A stretch of DNA of 64,000 bases, taken from positions 937,201-1,001,200 of the forward strand of contig NZ_KE148312.1 of NCBI RefSeq assembly GCF_000238055.2, in the 5' to 3' direction. The stretch's first letter is position 1. Every line of letters begins with the position of its first letter. Shown here in pieces: positions 16,715 to 26,074 of this stretch. This stretch comes from Oribacterium parvum ACB1 (lineage in GTDB: Bacteria; Bacillota; Clostridia; Lachnospirales; Lachnospiraceae). A model generated the notes under the pieces. It was not told the DNA's origin. It did no database searches and saw only the letters and a list, made by a program, of their open reading frames with translations. A program made the translations under genes and the position numbers.

Positions 16715-19153
16715 TTAAATAGTCTCAAGTAAACCGGCTTCTCTGAAAGCATCGGTAAGTCTCTGGGCAGTCATCGGCGCCGTGTTCATTGCTACACCGG
16801 TAGCCTGTAAAATGGCGTTTCGAATGGCAGGTCCTGCCGGAATAATAGGAGGTTCGCCCAAGCTCTTGTTCCCGTAGGGGCCTGTGGGATCATCCAATTC
16901 CACAAAATCCACCTGCATGTCCGGAACGTCCATAGCGGTAGGAATCTTAAAGTCCAAAAGATTGTCATTCAAGACTCTTCCTGTCTTCTCATCTACAAGA
17001 AGCTCCTCGGAAAGAGCGAAACCGATACTTTGTGCGATACCGCCGTGTACCTGTCCCGTTGCGGTTGCATGGTTGATAATCACACCGGAGTCATGCACCT
17101 GCACAAGATTCTTTACTTCTACAAGTCCAAGCGGAATATCCACCTCTACCTCTACAAAGCAAGCACCGGAGGAAAAGCTGTTTTCCTTACAATGGTTCGT
17201 AAGCTCAGCGGTAATGTGTACGGAACGATCCAGGGAATAGAATGCGGTGTCCGCCAAGATCCGAAGAGGAAGCACGGCTTTTCCGTTCTTCTTCTCGATG
17301 ATTTCCGACTCCAGAACATCTAACATCTCCTTGGTGATTTCTTCGTCTTCCTTTAAGCCATACGCTTCCCGGATTGCCTTAGCGGCAGCTGTCACTTCAT
17401 TTAAGTATACGGTCTTAGAGAAATCCTCTACTGCATGATTCACCATATACACGGCATAGTCGATGAGTTTTCTCTTAAACTCTTCCGCAACCTTCTTACA
17501 AGCCTTACCGGAAACATAGGTCTGGCGAGACGCGTAAGCCCCGGTATCGAAGGGTGCCGTATCGGTATCCTGTGTGGATTCAATATAAATATCTTCGAAT
17601 CGAAGTCCGGAGGACTCTGCTGCCATCTGCACAAATACGGTATCCGCACCCTGCCCGATCTCCGTTGCTCCCATAAAGAGCTGTGCGGAACCGTCCTGAT
17701 TTAATACCATACGGGCAGAAGCTGTCTCCAAAGCAATGGGGTACACACCGGTCTTATAACAGAAAATAGCCATGCCGATACCTCTGCGCTTCTCTCCACT
17801 CTGCGGCTTATCATACTCCGCTCTCTTTTCCTTCCAGTGCACGAGTTCCGCGCCCTTTTCCATGGTCTGCTTTAAACCGTAGGAATGGAAGGTAATGCCG
17901 TTATGCGGGTCTTTAAAGCCTGCCGGCATGCAGTTTTTCATTCGAAGCTCCAAGGGATCGATTCCCAGCTTCTTTGCGATATCGTCCGTCTGACACTCGG
18001 TAAACCAAACCGACTGCGGAATACCGTAAGCTCTCATCGCACCTGCTGTAGGTGCATTGGTATAGACTGTCCAGCAATCCACCTCCGTACCGAGTTTATC
18101 CTGATACAGTTCCTTATAGACATTTCCGCAGTTGGCACAAATCGCATGCCCGTGAGAAGCATAACCGCCGTTGTTGGAAAAAGCCTCCAGCTTTCTTGCG
18201 AGGAACTGTCCGTCCTTCGTCACCACCGCCTTCGTGTGTCCCGTAATCTGGTGTCTCGTTCTGGTTCCGTAAATGGTTTCCTCTCTGGAAATCTCAAGGC
18301 GAACCGGTCTACCGCCAACCTGCATGGACATATAAGCATTCAACGGCTCATAGAGCATATCCTGCTTGTTTCCAAAGCCGCCTCCGATATAGGGCTTAAT
18401 AATCCGCACCTTTCCCGCCGGAACGCCGAGCGCCATGGAGGCATAGAGCTTCACAATATGCGGAATCTGGGTGGAGCTGACAATGGTAATCTTTCCGTTT
18501 ACGTCCACATAGGCAAAGGAAACCGGAAGTTCGATATGACAATGGGAAATCTTCGGCGTGTCATAGACTTCCGAAAACTCTACGATATTATCCTCTCCAT
18601 ACTGTTCTTTTGCTTTCTTTACCCCTTCTTCATAGGTAAAGTCCTTTTCCACCATTGTCATATGGCTGTGCACAATGACATTGTCCTTACGAAGATCCGG
18701 ATGAAGCGGAGTTGCCCCTTCCTTTAAGGCTTCCTCTACGGTTGTCATTACAGGATACTCTTCGTACTCCACCTTCAAAAGGCGAAGCGCCTGAGAACAG
18801 GCTACTTCATTTTCCGCAATAACACAGGCAATATCATCTCCATAGATACGAACTCTCTGATTCAAGAGCTTTCTGTCGCATATATCTTGGTGTGCCTTCT
18901 CTACGGACCAAGGATGTCCGGCAGTCGGGAACTGGATATCCGGTACATCAAAACAGGTAATAATCTTTACCACTCCGGGAACCTTCTCCGCCTCTGTCGT
19001 ATCGATGCTCTTTACCAAACCGTTTGCAATCGTGGAATGATAAACCTTGCCATGCAAAATATTCTTCGGCTCCAAGTCCGCAGTATACTTTGCTTCACCC
19101 GTTACCTTGCCATAGGCATCTACTCGAATCTTGTCTTGTCCTACCTCTCTCAT
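16715..19153 (-). CDS. xdhA: xanthine dehydrogenase molybdopterin-binding subunit
   Basis: 812-residue catalytic subunit that hydroxylates xanthine or hypoxanthine at the molybdenum centre. It has the N-terminal a/b hammerhead domain (RVDAYGKVTGEAKYTAD), GGGFGNKQDMLYE, TAGAMRAYGIPQ with the conserved Arg, TEIGQGADTVF, and the catalytic Glu in KSLGEPPIIPAGPAIRNAI near the end. It is the first gene of the operon xdhA-xdhB-xdhC-fused hydroxylase. Two SD-like GGAGG/GAGG blocks precede the ATG. The permease diverging from it fits uptake and oxidation of purines. Confidence 0.95.
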   Translation of the reverse strand: MREVGQDKIRVDAYGKVTGEAKYTADLEPKNILHGKVYHSTIANGLVKSIDTTEAEKVPGVVKIITCFDVPDIQFPTAGHPWSVEKAHQDICDRKLLNQRVRIYGDDIACVIAENEVACSQALRLLKVEYEEYPVMTTVEEALKEGATPLHPDLRKDNVIVHSHMTMVEKDFTYEEGVKKAKEQYGEDNIVEFSEVYDTPKISHCHIELPVSFAYVDVNGKITIVSSTQIPHIVKLYASMALGVPAGKVRIIKPYIGGGFGNKQDMLYEPLNAYMSMQVGGRPVRLEISREETIYGTRTRHQITGHTKAVVTKDGQFLARKLEAFSNNGGYASHGHAICANCGNVYKELYQDKLGTEVDCWTVYTNAPTAGAMRAYGIPQSVWFTECQTDDIAKKLGIDPLELRMKNCMPAGFKDPHNGITFHSYGLKQTMEKGAELVHWKEKRAEYDKPQSGEKRRGIGMAIFCYKTGVYPIALETASARMVLNQDGSAQLFMGATEIGQGADTVFVQMAAESSGLRFEDIYIESTQDTDTAPFDTGAYASRQTYVSGKACKKVAEEFKRKLIDYAVYMVNHAVEDFSKTVYLNEVTAAAKAIREAYGLKEDEEITKEMLDVLESEIIEKKNGKAVLPLRILADTAFYSLDRSVHITAELTNHCKENSFSSGACFVEVEVDIPLGLVEVKNLVQVHDSGVIINHATATGQVHGGIAQSIGFALSEELLVDEKTGRVLNDNLLDFKIPTAMDVPDMQVDFVELDDPTGPYGNKSLGEPPIIPAGPAIRNAILQATGVAMNTAPMTAQRLTDAFREAGLLETI

Positions 19154-19280
19154 AGAAATCCTCCTGACCTCCTGACTACCAAAAGCAATCTATCCTAAGC
19201 TTTTATTTCACAAACTGATGAATGGGCTATCCTATTCTTTTAATTAAAAAAGAATATAAATTCCCAACTTTCCTTAATAT

Positions 19281-19309
19281 AGTATAAAATTTGTTTTTTC
19301 TAGCGTCTA
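19281..19309 (-). promoter_or_regulatory. probable promoter of the xdh operon
   Basis: Minus-strand TATACT (19286-19281) lies 17 bp after TAGACG (19309-19304). It gives a leader of about 120 nt before xdhA. This lies in the 489-bp, very AT-rich divergent region 19154-19642. I see no purine-riboswitch core there and no credible gene. Confidence 0.4.
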
Positions 19310-19599
19310 TTCACAAAAATAAACAGTATTTTTTGGATTTTATCATGCATTATATACCAAAAAATTATTTAGATTTTCCCTTCCTTTCTCTATATTCTTC
19401 CCTTTTCTATGCCTTCCTTTACAAATTCGATTTATTACTTCAACTTTCTGAAATATACCCCTTATTATCTGCTATATTTTGTGCAAAATACAAATATTTT
19501 TTATTCCAAGTTTTAATTTAATTCCATTTTCTCCAAGATAGACATTATTTTAACCAAGTGCTACACTTCAGCTTAAGTAAATTTATAAATATTTTATAT

Positions 19600-19629
19600 T
19601 TATGGAAGAGGAACGTTCCTTTTCCATAA
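19600..19629. promoter_or_regulatory. 30-bp near-perfect palindrome upstream of the xanthine/uracil permease
   Basis: The two 15-nt halves TTATGGAAGAGGAAC and GTTCCTTTTCCATAA match as an inverted repeat at 14 of 15 positions. It ends 5 bp before the GGAGG of the permease gene. It could be a repressor operator or an mRNA hairpin that controls ribosome access. Confidence 0.6.
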
Positions 19630-19642
19630 AGAAGGAGGACAA

Positions 19643-20992
19643 ATGAGTCAAGAAAAAGCAGGAAATGTCTCTATGGAGAACATCTACCGTCTGGACGGCC
19701 GTGTACCTGTTGGAAAAGCAATCCCTTTCGGCCTGCAGCACGTACTTGCCATGTTCGTATCTAACCTCGCTCCCATTACCATCATTGCCGGAGCGGCACA
19801 GCCCGCACTTTCTCAACAGGAGATTGCATCTCTGATTCAAAACGCGATGTTCGTCGCCGGAATCGCTTCCATGATTCAGCTCTTTCCTATATGGAAGGTT
19901 GGCGCAAAACTGCCCATCATTATGGGTGTGAGTTTCACCTTTGTAACCATTTTATCCACCATTGCCGCAAATTATGGCTACCCGACCGTAATCGGCGCCG
20001 TATTGGTAGGCGGCATCTTTGAAGGAACTCTGGGACTTTTGGCAAAGTACTGGAAGAAACTGATTTCTCCCATCGTATCCGCAACCGTAGTAACCTCTAT
20101 CGGCCTTTCTCTCTTTACGGTGGGTGCCAGATCCTTCGGAGGCGGCTATGCCGAAGATTTCGGTTCCGCAACAAACCTAGCCATTGCAAGTATTACTTTA
20201 CTGACCTGCATCATATGGAGCATTTTTGTAAAAGGCTATATGAAGCAGCTTTCCGTTTTGGCCGGTCTTGTAGTCGGCTACATTCTATCTATCTTTGTCG
20301 GAAAGGTGGACTATAGTACTCTACTTTCCAAGGGCTTCGTTTCTCTTCCGAAGATTCTTCCTTATATGCCGAAGTTTAACCTCGGGGCTATCGTTTCTGT
20401 TTGCATCATCTTCCTGGTATCCGCAACCGAAACCATCGGTGACACCACTGCCATGGTTGTATCGGGACTCAATAGAGACATTACGGAGAAAGAAATCTCC
20501 GGTTCACTCGCATGTGACGGATATGCTTCTTCCATTTCTTCTCTCTTCGGATGCGCTCCGGTTACTTCCTTCTCCCAAAACGTCGGTCTAATTGCCATGA
20601 CCAAGGTTGTTAATCGCTTCACTATCGCAACCGGCGCTGCTGCTATGATGCTCGCAGGTCTGCTTCCTCCTGTAGGACAGTTCTTCTCCTCCCTTCCCCA
20701 GTGTGTATTGGGAGGCTGCACCATCATGATGTTCGGTAGCATCGTTGTTTCCGGTATGCAAATGATTGCTTCCTGCGGATTTTCACAGAGAAATATCGTG
20801 ATTGCTTCCCTCTCTTTGGCAATCGGTGTAGGCTTTACCGCCAGCACGGAAGCTGAAATTTGGCACATTTTCCCGTCCATTGTGCAGATCGTATTCGGTG
20901 CCAACGTCGTTGCGGTAGTATTCGTAGTAGCCCTTCTTTTAAGCTTTATCCTTCCGAAGGATATGGATGTGAAAAAAATCTCTGTTGAGTAA
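19643..20992 (+). CDS. NCS2-family xanthine/uracil permease
   Basis: 449-residue membrane transporter with 12-14 hydrophobic helices, the nucleobase-ascorbate transporter family. The family signature Q-N-x-G-x4-T-K is seen in SQNVGLIAMTK (about 312-322), and the transport-core segment is SATETIGDTTAMV (about 260-272). Divergent from the xdh operon, it most likely imports xanthine, urate or another oxidised purine. Start: GAAGGAGGACAA precedes ATG. A long palindrome sits immediately before the ribosome binding site. No clear terminator follows. Confidence 0.93.
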   Translation: MSQEKAGNVSMENIYRLDGRVPVGKAIPFGLQHVLAMFVSNLAPITIIAGAAQPALSQQEIASLIQNAMFVAGIASMIQLFPIWKVGAKLPIIMGVSFTFVTILSTIAANYGYPTVIGAVLVGGIFEGTLGLLAKYWKKLISPIVSATVVTSIGLSLFTVGARSFGGGYAEDFGSATNLAIASITLLTCIIWSIFVKGYMKQLSVLAGLVVGYILSIFVGKVDYSTLLSKGFVSLPKILPYMPKFNLGAIVSVCIIFLVSATETIGDTTAMVVSGLNRDITEKEISGSLACDGYASSISSLFGCAPVTSFSQNVGLIAMTKVVNRFTIATGAAAMMLAGLLPPVGQFFSSLPQCVLGGCTIMMFGSIVVSGMQMIASCGFSQRNIVIASLSLAIGVGFTASTEAEIWHIFPSIVQIVFGANVVAVVFVVALLLSFILPKDMDVKKISVE

Positions 20993-21155
20993 AAAATGTT
21001 TTAGAAATATATATTAGAAAATCAAGACTTATAAATTTATTGCCGGCTTTTTTAATTCTTCTTTTGGCAAATATTAATTTATCTAATATAAGTACTTGAA
21101 TTAATAAAATATATTTATTTTAGCGATACAATAAACATTATTCCGCATTTCCCCG

Positions 21156-21184
21156 TTGAATCCTGAAAGATAAAAGAATATAAT
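21156..21184 (+). promoter_or_regulatory. promoter of the POT transporter
   Basis: TTGAAT (21156-21161), a 17-bp spacer, then TATAAT (21179-21184). Transcription would start near 21191 and leave a leader of about 125 nt. Confidence 0.7.
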
Positions 21185-21202
21185 TACAGAACTCGAACTA
21201 AT

Positions 21203-21278
21203 ATCTTTCTTTTTTGTAAACAATTATAAAGAAAGATAGGGGGGAAGGAATTTGCAACAAAAGAAGTTGTTTTTCCTT
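21203..21278 (+). other. structured leader of the POT transporter mRNA
   Basis: Two successive hairpins. ATCTTTCTTT (21203-21212) pairs with AAAGAAAGAT (21228-21237). AAGGAA/GCAAC (21245-21258) pairs with GTTG/TTCCTT (to 21278) across an internal loop. They fill the leader between the promoter and the AGGAGGGGG at about 21302. No known riboswitch class was recognised. Confidence 0.45.
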
Positions 21279-21317
21279 GTTACTAATTTTTAAGTCCTTT
21301 TAGGAGGGGGATTTCAA

Positions 21318-22685
21318 ATGACCAACACAGTTCAAACAAAAGCGAATCCCAAAGCAGGCTTCTGGTTTTGTAACTTCGCCTTCACTTTGGAGCGTTTCAG
21401 CTACTACTCCGCAAAATGGTTAATCATCCAGTTTATTGCGTTGGAAGCAGCTAAGGGTGGCTTAGGCATCACGGATGGTTCCAATGCGGTTTATCAGTCC
21501 TTTTTCGTTGCCTTTACCTACCTGGCACCACTTTTCGGATCTGTTCTTTCCGACCGTTTCTTCGGTGCAAAGTACCTCGTTCCAATCGGAATGGCTCTGA
21601 TGAGCCTTGGTTACTTTGTAGGCTTTAACGCACACAGCTTAGGCGGAATGGCTCTCATGATCGGTCTTGTATCCATCGGAACCGGTCTCTTTAAGCCACA
21701 GACCAACTCTATCACCGGCCTTCTTTTCTCTGATAAGAAGGAGCTCGACAAAGCATTCTCCACACAGTACTCCATGGTTAACTTGGGAAGCTTTATCGGA
21801 ACAACTTCTATCGGATTGATTGCAGGAAGCTACGGTTACAGAATCTGTTTCTTGGTTTGTGCCGTTGCTATGTTGATTAACGCTGTTTTGTTCGTTTGTT
21901 CTTGGAAATCTCTCGGCGAAGTCGGTGCAAGACCCTTCAAAGAGAATGAAAAGAAGGATACAAGCGCAGCAGATTCTGAAACAGTGGAGAAAAAGCCGCT
22001 CACCAAGATTGAGAAGCAGAGAATCGCAGCTATCGTATTCGTATCCGCCTTCTCCGCTATTTTCTGGATTTTCTGGTATATGGCTTATCTTCCGGTTTAT
22101 GATTACTGGGGAACTGCAATTCAGGAAGCAGGAAAAGAAGTGTATCGTATGAACTGGCAGATTGGAAGCTTCCAGGTTCCGACTTCCTTCTTCGATTCCT
22201 TGAACGGTTTAGTATGTATCGCTCTCGGCCCAATTCTCGGTATACTTTGGGAGATGGATGCAAGAAGACCGAATGGCGGATTGACTATCTTTAAGCACAC
22301 TGCATTAGGTCTCGGCCTTTTGGGAGTTGCTTTTGCCGTTTTTGCCTTTGCGGATATTACAAGAGGCGGACAGCCTGCAAACTTGCTCTGGGTAGTTCTC
22401 TTCGGATTTGTTTTATCCTTCGGTGAGATGACCTTCTCCCCGCTTGGTAACTCCTTCATTTCCAAGTTTGCTCCGAAAAGACTGCTTTCCGCAATGATGG
22501 CGGTATGGACTTGTGCAATCTTTATTGCAGGACTTTCCTACGGTGCACTGTATAACGCAATTTCCAAGATCCCCTTTGCTACATCCAGCTTCGGTATTGC
22601 TGCAATCTTAATTGTTGTTGCTGCAATCCTTTGGGGTATGGACGGTAAGTTAAGAAGTCTTGTTATCGAAGATAAGAAAGACTAA
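21318..22685 (+). CDS. POT/PTR2-family proton-coupled oligopeptide transporter
   Basis: 455-residue MFS-type transporter with about 12-14 helices. The POT signature ExxERFSYY is present as TLERFSYYSAKW (about 25-36), followed by SDRFFGAKY (DRxxG loop) and FKPQTNSITGLLF. A short charged loop (about 205-232) separates the halves. It probably imports di- or tripeptides. AGGAGGGGG precedes the ATG. Its link to the purine genes upstream is only positional. Confidence 0.88.
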   Translation: MTNTVQTKANPKAGFWFCNFAFTLERFSYYSAKWLIIQFIALEAAKGGLGITDGSNAVYQSFFVAFTYLAPLFGSVLSDRFFGAKYLVPIGMALMSLGYFVGFNAHSLGGMALMIGLVSIGTGLFKPQTNSITGLLFSDKKELDKAFSTQYSMVNLGSFIGTTSIGLIAGSYGYRICFLVCAVAMLINAVLFVCSWKSLGEVGARPFKENEKKDTSAADSETVEKKPLTKIEKQRIAAIVFVSAFSAIFWIFWYMAYLPVYDYWGTAIQEAGKEVYRMNWQIGSFQVPTSFFDSLNGLVCIALGPILGILWEMDARRPNGGLTIFKHTALGLGLLGVAFAVFAFADITRGGQPANLLWVVLFGFVLSFGEMTFSPLGNSFISKFAPKRLLSAMMAVWTCAIFIAGLSYGALYNAISKIPFATSSFGIAAILIVVAAILWGMDGKLRSLVIEDKKD

Positions 22686-22763
22686 TAAATGAAAGCAAAA
22701 GGGCTATAAAGAAACAGTACAAACGAGAGACAGTATGCTTTGCGCACGACTCTCGTTCAGAAC

Positions 22764-22800
22764 AAAAAAGGTGCTCAGATTCCCATCTGAGCACCTTTTT
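22764..22800. terminator. strong bidirectional terminator
   Basis: AAAAAAGGTGCTCAGAT and ATCTGAGCACCTTTTT form a perfect stem around TCCC. It serves the POT gene on the plus strand and probably the minus-strand acyltransferase gene as well. Confidence 0.92.
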
Positions 22801-22918
22801 GAATATAAGCTTATAGGACAAAACGGGTTGATAAAAACCGCTCTACAGATAGATAAATATACCATCAGGAATGCCCCTGCTCGTTTTTATACTGCAAAAC
22901 ATCTCTTCTACGGACTTT

Positions 22919-24124
22919 TTATCCTGTAAAACGAAAACGGCAAAGATTGTCCAGCGTCTTTCTCCCTAATACAAAAAGAAGAAGCAAGGATAAGAGGAGC
23001 AAAAAGATATAGAAGAGAAGAATCAGCCAAAAAGGGATTCCCTCGTGCCAGAACGGCTGTTCCAGTCCTCCGGCAAAAAAAGCATCTCGGAAAGGGCGAT
23101 GGAATACATAAATCGGCATTGAATAGTGACCCATTTTCATAAGAAAAGTCTCTCTATCCTGAAATACTCGTTCCATTCCAAAGTAAATCTGACTTCCCCT
23201 GGAAGTAATTTCCGGTTGAATACTCTCCTTCTTCTGCCGAAGAAAAATCAGGAGCCCATAAAAGAAATAAGCAATGCAAAGGGAAAAGGGAATAAAAGCG
23301 ATTCTTATCAGGGTCGGGTGTTTTTTAAAGAAAGGCAGAATCGCTTCGCCCTCGATACGGTAGCCCCAGGTACCGTAAAAAACGCGGGTATAGGGAAGAA
23401 GTTTTGGCAAAAATAGAATTATAATCAGGGTAAAACAAAATCCCAAAACGAAAGGGGGCCTATGTATTTTTTGAAAAGAAAAATCGCCGAGTTTCGCAAG
23501 CATTCCCAGATAGAAAAAAGGGGCAAAGCCCAGAATTCTGTCTGAAGCCAGAAAATCCTTCCATTCTTCGCCGATTTTCATAAAGGACAAAGGGATAGAG
23601 AGTAAAATCAAGCATAAAAAATAAAAGCTGATGACCTGCTCTCCCGTCTTTTTTCTACGAAAAATTTCCATAGGGAGGAGAGTCAGCTCCAAAAAGAAAA
23701 GGACAAGAAGATACCATGGTGTAGAAGATTCATGAAAGAAATCCGGCCAAGTCGTATGCACATCATAGAAGAGGATGTCAGCACGATGTAACATGAATTT
23801 CATCAATATATATAAGAGAAGATAAGAAAAGAGGGAACGAAAACTCGTCCCTCTTTTTTTCCATTTTCCATAAGCAAAGTAGCCGGAAAGAAAGAGAAAT
23901 GCCGGCATATGAAAGCTGTAAATCAGATAAAAGCTACGGTTAAACAGAGGATAAGGGCTATCGCTAAGCGGAAGAAGAAAGTGTCCCAGTACAACCAAAA
24001 AGATGAGAAATCCCTTAAAACTGTCGAGCTCCTTCACTCTTTTCTTTGTTTTGTCTCTTCCCTTTTCCTTCCTTTCCTCTTTTCGTATACTCTCTCGCAA
24101 AGTGACTCTTCCCCCTTTTTTCAT
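22919..24124 (-). CDS. membrane acyltransferase (acyltransferase 3 family)
   Basis: About 401 residues with around ten hydrophobic helices. The N-terminal ELDSFKGFLIFLVVLGHF is the typical entry with the catalytic-type His, followed by SFHMPAFLFLSGYFAYGK. Members O-acetylate or acylate surface polysaccharides, peptidoglycan or exported small molecules; the substrate here is unknown. The start is uncertain: no good ribosome binding site precedes the ATG at 24124. The TTG at 24100, which follows GGGGGAAGAG, or a GTG further in, are alternatives. Confidence 0.88.
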   Translation of the reverse strand: MKKGGRVTLRESIRKEERKEKGRDKTKKRVKELDSFKGFLIFLVVLGHFLLPLSDSPYPLFNRSFYLIYSFHMPAFLFLSGYFAYGKWKKRGTSFRSLFSYLLLYILMKFMLHRADILFYDVHTTWPDFFHESSTPWYLLVLFFLELTLLPMEIFRRKKTGEQVISFYFLCLILLSIPLSFMKIGEEWKDFLASDRILGFAPFFYLGMLAKLGDFSFQKIHRPPFVLGFCFTLIIILFLPKLLPYTRVFYGTWGYRIEGEAILPFFKKHPTLIRIAFIPFSLCIAYFFYGLLIFLRQKKESIQPEITSRGSQIYFGMERVFQDRETFLMKMGHYSMPIYVFHRPFRDAFFAGGLEQPFWHEGIPFWLILLFYIFLLLLSLLLLFVLGRKTLDNLCRFRFTG

Positions 24125-24186
24125 TCTTTACTACAAAAGCAATTATCCACCAATTACTGTCTCTTTCCGCTGTAAGACTCTCCTTA

Positions 24187-25875
24187 TCAGCTGAAAATAG
24201 GCTGCAATGCCTTTGCAAGCTTCTCTTTCTCTTTTTTTGCTTCTTCCTTTGTCTTTCCCAAGGTTGTGTAATAGGCCTTAATCTTCGGCTCTGTTCCGGA
24301 AGGACGGACAATAATGCTTTCCCCATTCACTAAAGTATAAAGAAGCACATTTGCTTTCGGAAGTCCGGTTTTTTCACTATCCAGGTAGTCTAAAGCTTCT
24401 TTTACGGCAATACCGGCAAATTCTTTCGGACTGTCTTTCCGAAGCGTTTCCATAATCCCCTTCATCTTATCCATGCCGGAAAGTCCCGGGAAGGAGAAGC
24501 TGTCTACCGCATTCAAATAATAACCGTATTTTGCATATATTTCTTCCAATCGAGCCTTGATGGAAGAGCCGTTCTTTCTGTAATAGGCAGCCATTTCACA
24601 GATGAGCATGGAAGCCACAACCGCATCCTTATCTCTTACCGCTGTACCGGAAAGGTAACCATAGCTTTCCTCGAAACCGAAAAGGAAGCGTTCCTGTTCT
24701 CCCTTCTCCTCTAAGAATTTAATCTGCTCTCCAATCCACTTAAATCCGGTCAAGGTGTGGCGCATCTCCACTCCATAGTCTACAGCCACCTTGTCTGCCA
24801 GCGGTGTGCTGACAATGGACTTGACCGCAATCGGATTCTTCGGAAGTGTTCCTTCCGCCGTTCTTCCTGCTGCAATATAGTCTAAGAGGAGTACTCCCAT
24901 CTCATTTCCGCTGACAAGCTCATACTCTCCATTTTCCGTTCGCATGGCAATTCCCACACGGTCTGCATCAGGATCTGTCGCAAGAAGCAAATCCGCATTT
25001 TTCTCCTTCGCAAGAGCAAGTCCCTTTTCCATCGCTTCGAAAATCTCCGGATTGGGATAAGGACAAGTGGTAAAGTATCCATTCGGATATTCCTGCTCCG
25101 GCACAATCGTAACATCGGATATGCCGAGCTCCCGGAATATCCGGGTAACCGGCTCCAGACCGGTTCCGTTTAGCGGGGTATAAACCAAGGAAAGCCCTGC
25201 ATCCTTGCACACGCCGGGATGCACACTTTGGGAAAGCACGGACTGATAAAAAGCCTCCTTACATTCCTCTTCTACAAAACGAATCAATCCCTGATCTACC
25301 GCTTCGGAGAAGGACATGGTCTTAGCACCGCTTAAGACATCCGTCTCTTTAATCTTGGCATAAACCTTATCCGCCGCTTCATCCGTCATCTGGCAACCGT
25401 CACTGCCGTACGCCTTGTAACCGTTATATACTGCAGGGTTATGGGAAGCTGTGAGCATAATTCCTGCACTGCAATGATAATATCTTGTCGCAAAGGAAAG
25501 TGCCGGAACAGGCATCAAAGCATCATAAAGGCGAACGGAGATTCCATTTGCAGCAAGAACCTGAGCCACCTCTTTTGCGAAGGTCCAGCCCTTTAAACGA
25601 GAATCATAGCTGATGGCCACCAGCTTCTCCAGTCCTTCCTCCAGGATATATCTTGCCAAGCCTTCCGTTGCCTGTCGAACCACAAAAATATTTATGCGAT
25701 TGGTTCCTACACCCAAGGTTCCGCGAATCCCTGCCGTACCGAACTCCAAGGCTACGCCGAAGTGCTCTTTAATCTCTTCCTCTTTTCCGGAAAGCAGATT
25801 CAGCTCTCTACGCAGGTCAAAATCCAATAAATCCGCCTTTGCCCAGCGCTCATACTCTTTTTTGTAGTCCAACAT
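24187..25875 (-). CDS. phosphoglucomutase/phosphomannomutase (alpha-phosphohexomutase family)
   Basis: Interconverts glucose-1-phosphate and glucose-6-phosphate, feeding sugar-nucleotide synthesis. 562 residues from the ATG at 25875, preceded by GGAGG. Motifs: FGTAGIRGTLGVGTNRIN at the N-terminus, the phosphoserine loop LTASHNPAVYNGYK (about residue 144), the metal-binding DPDADRVGIA, the sugar-binding GFEESYGYL, and the C-terminal phosphate-binding RPSGTEPKIKAYY. Length and motifs fit the PgcA-type enzymes of Firmicutes. Confidence 0.96.
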   Translation of the reverse strand: MLDYKKEYERWAKADLLDFDLRRELNLLSGKEEEIKEHFGVALEFGTAGIRGTLGVGTNRINIFVVRQATEGLARYILEEGLEKLVAISYDSRLKGWTFAKEVAQVLAANGISVRLYDALMPVPALSFATRYYHCSAGIMLTASHNPAVYNGYKAYGSDGCQMTDEAADKVYAKIKETDVLSGAKTMSFSEAVDQGLIRFVEEECKEAFYQSVLSQSVHPGVCKDAGLSLVYTPLNGTGLEPVTRIFRELGISDVTIVPEQEYPNGYFTTCPYPNPEIFEAMEKGLALAKEKNADLLLATDPDADRVGIAMRTENGEYELVSGNEMGVLLLDYIAAGRTAEGTLPKNPIAVKSIVSTPLADKVAVDYGVEMRHTLTGFKWIGEQIKFLEEKGEQERFLFGFEESYGYLSGTAVRDKDAVVASMLICEMAAYYRKNGSSIKARLEEIYAKYGYYLNAVDSFSFPGLSGMDKMKGIMETLRKDSPKEFAGIAVKEALDYLDSEKTGLPKANVLLYTLVNGESIIVRPSGTEPKIKAYYTTLGKTKEEAKKEKEKLAKALQPIFS

Positions 25876-26074
25876 ACTAAACCTCCATTTTCTTGCCATA
25901 ATACTCCGCTACTCATTATTTTCTTATTCTACTACTTTATTTCTCAAAATTGCAGAGGCTTCCGCCAAATTATAAGTAATATTTTTATAGCCGTATCAAT
26001 ACGCTTCTTTCAATATTAAAAACGCCTCTTTCTAACAATGAAATAGGATGATACAAAGAATTTTATAGCTGCTT

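Noticed and set aside
17885-18727. 280-codon open frame on the plus strand inside xdhA
   Set aside because: It is fully antisense to a strongly supported gene, with no family features and no proper ribosome binding site; a by-product of codon bias.
19291-19521. 76-codon frame in the xdh/permease intergenic region
   Set aside because: AT-rich sequence giving Phe/Tyr/Leu runs; no ribosome binding site.
19154-19642. Purine or molybdenum-cofactor riboswitch at the xdh/permease region
   Set aside because: Neither leader shows the conserved cores of these riboswitches; only the palindrome before the permease stands out.
21253-21270. TGCAAC...GTTG as a further Fnr/HcpR-type site
   Set aside because: Half-sites are in the opposite order (GCAAC then GTTG) and the spacing is different; it is part of the POT leader hairpin.
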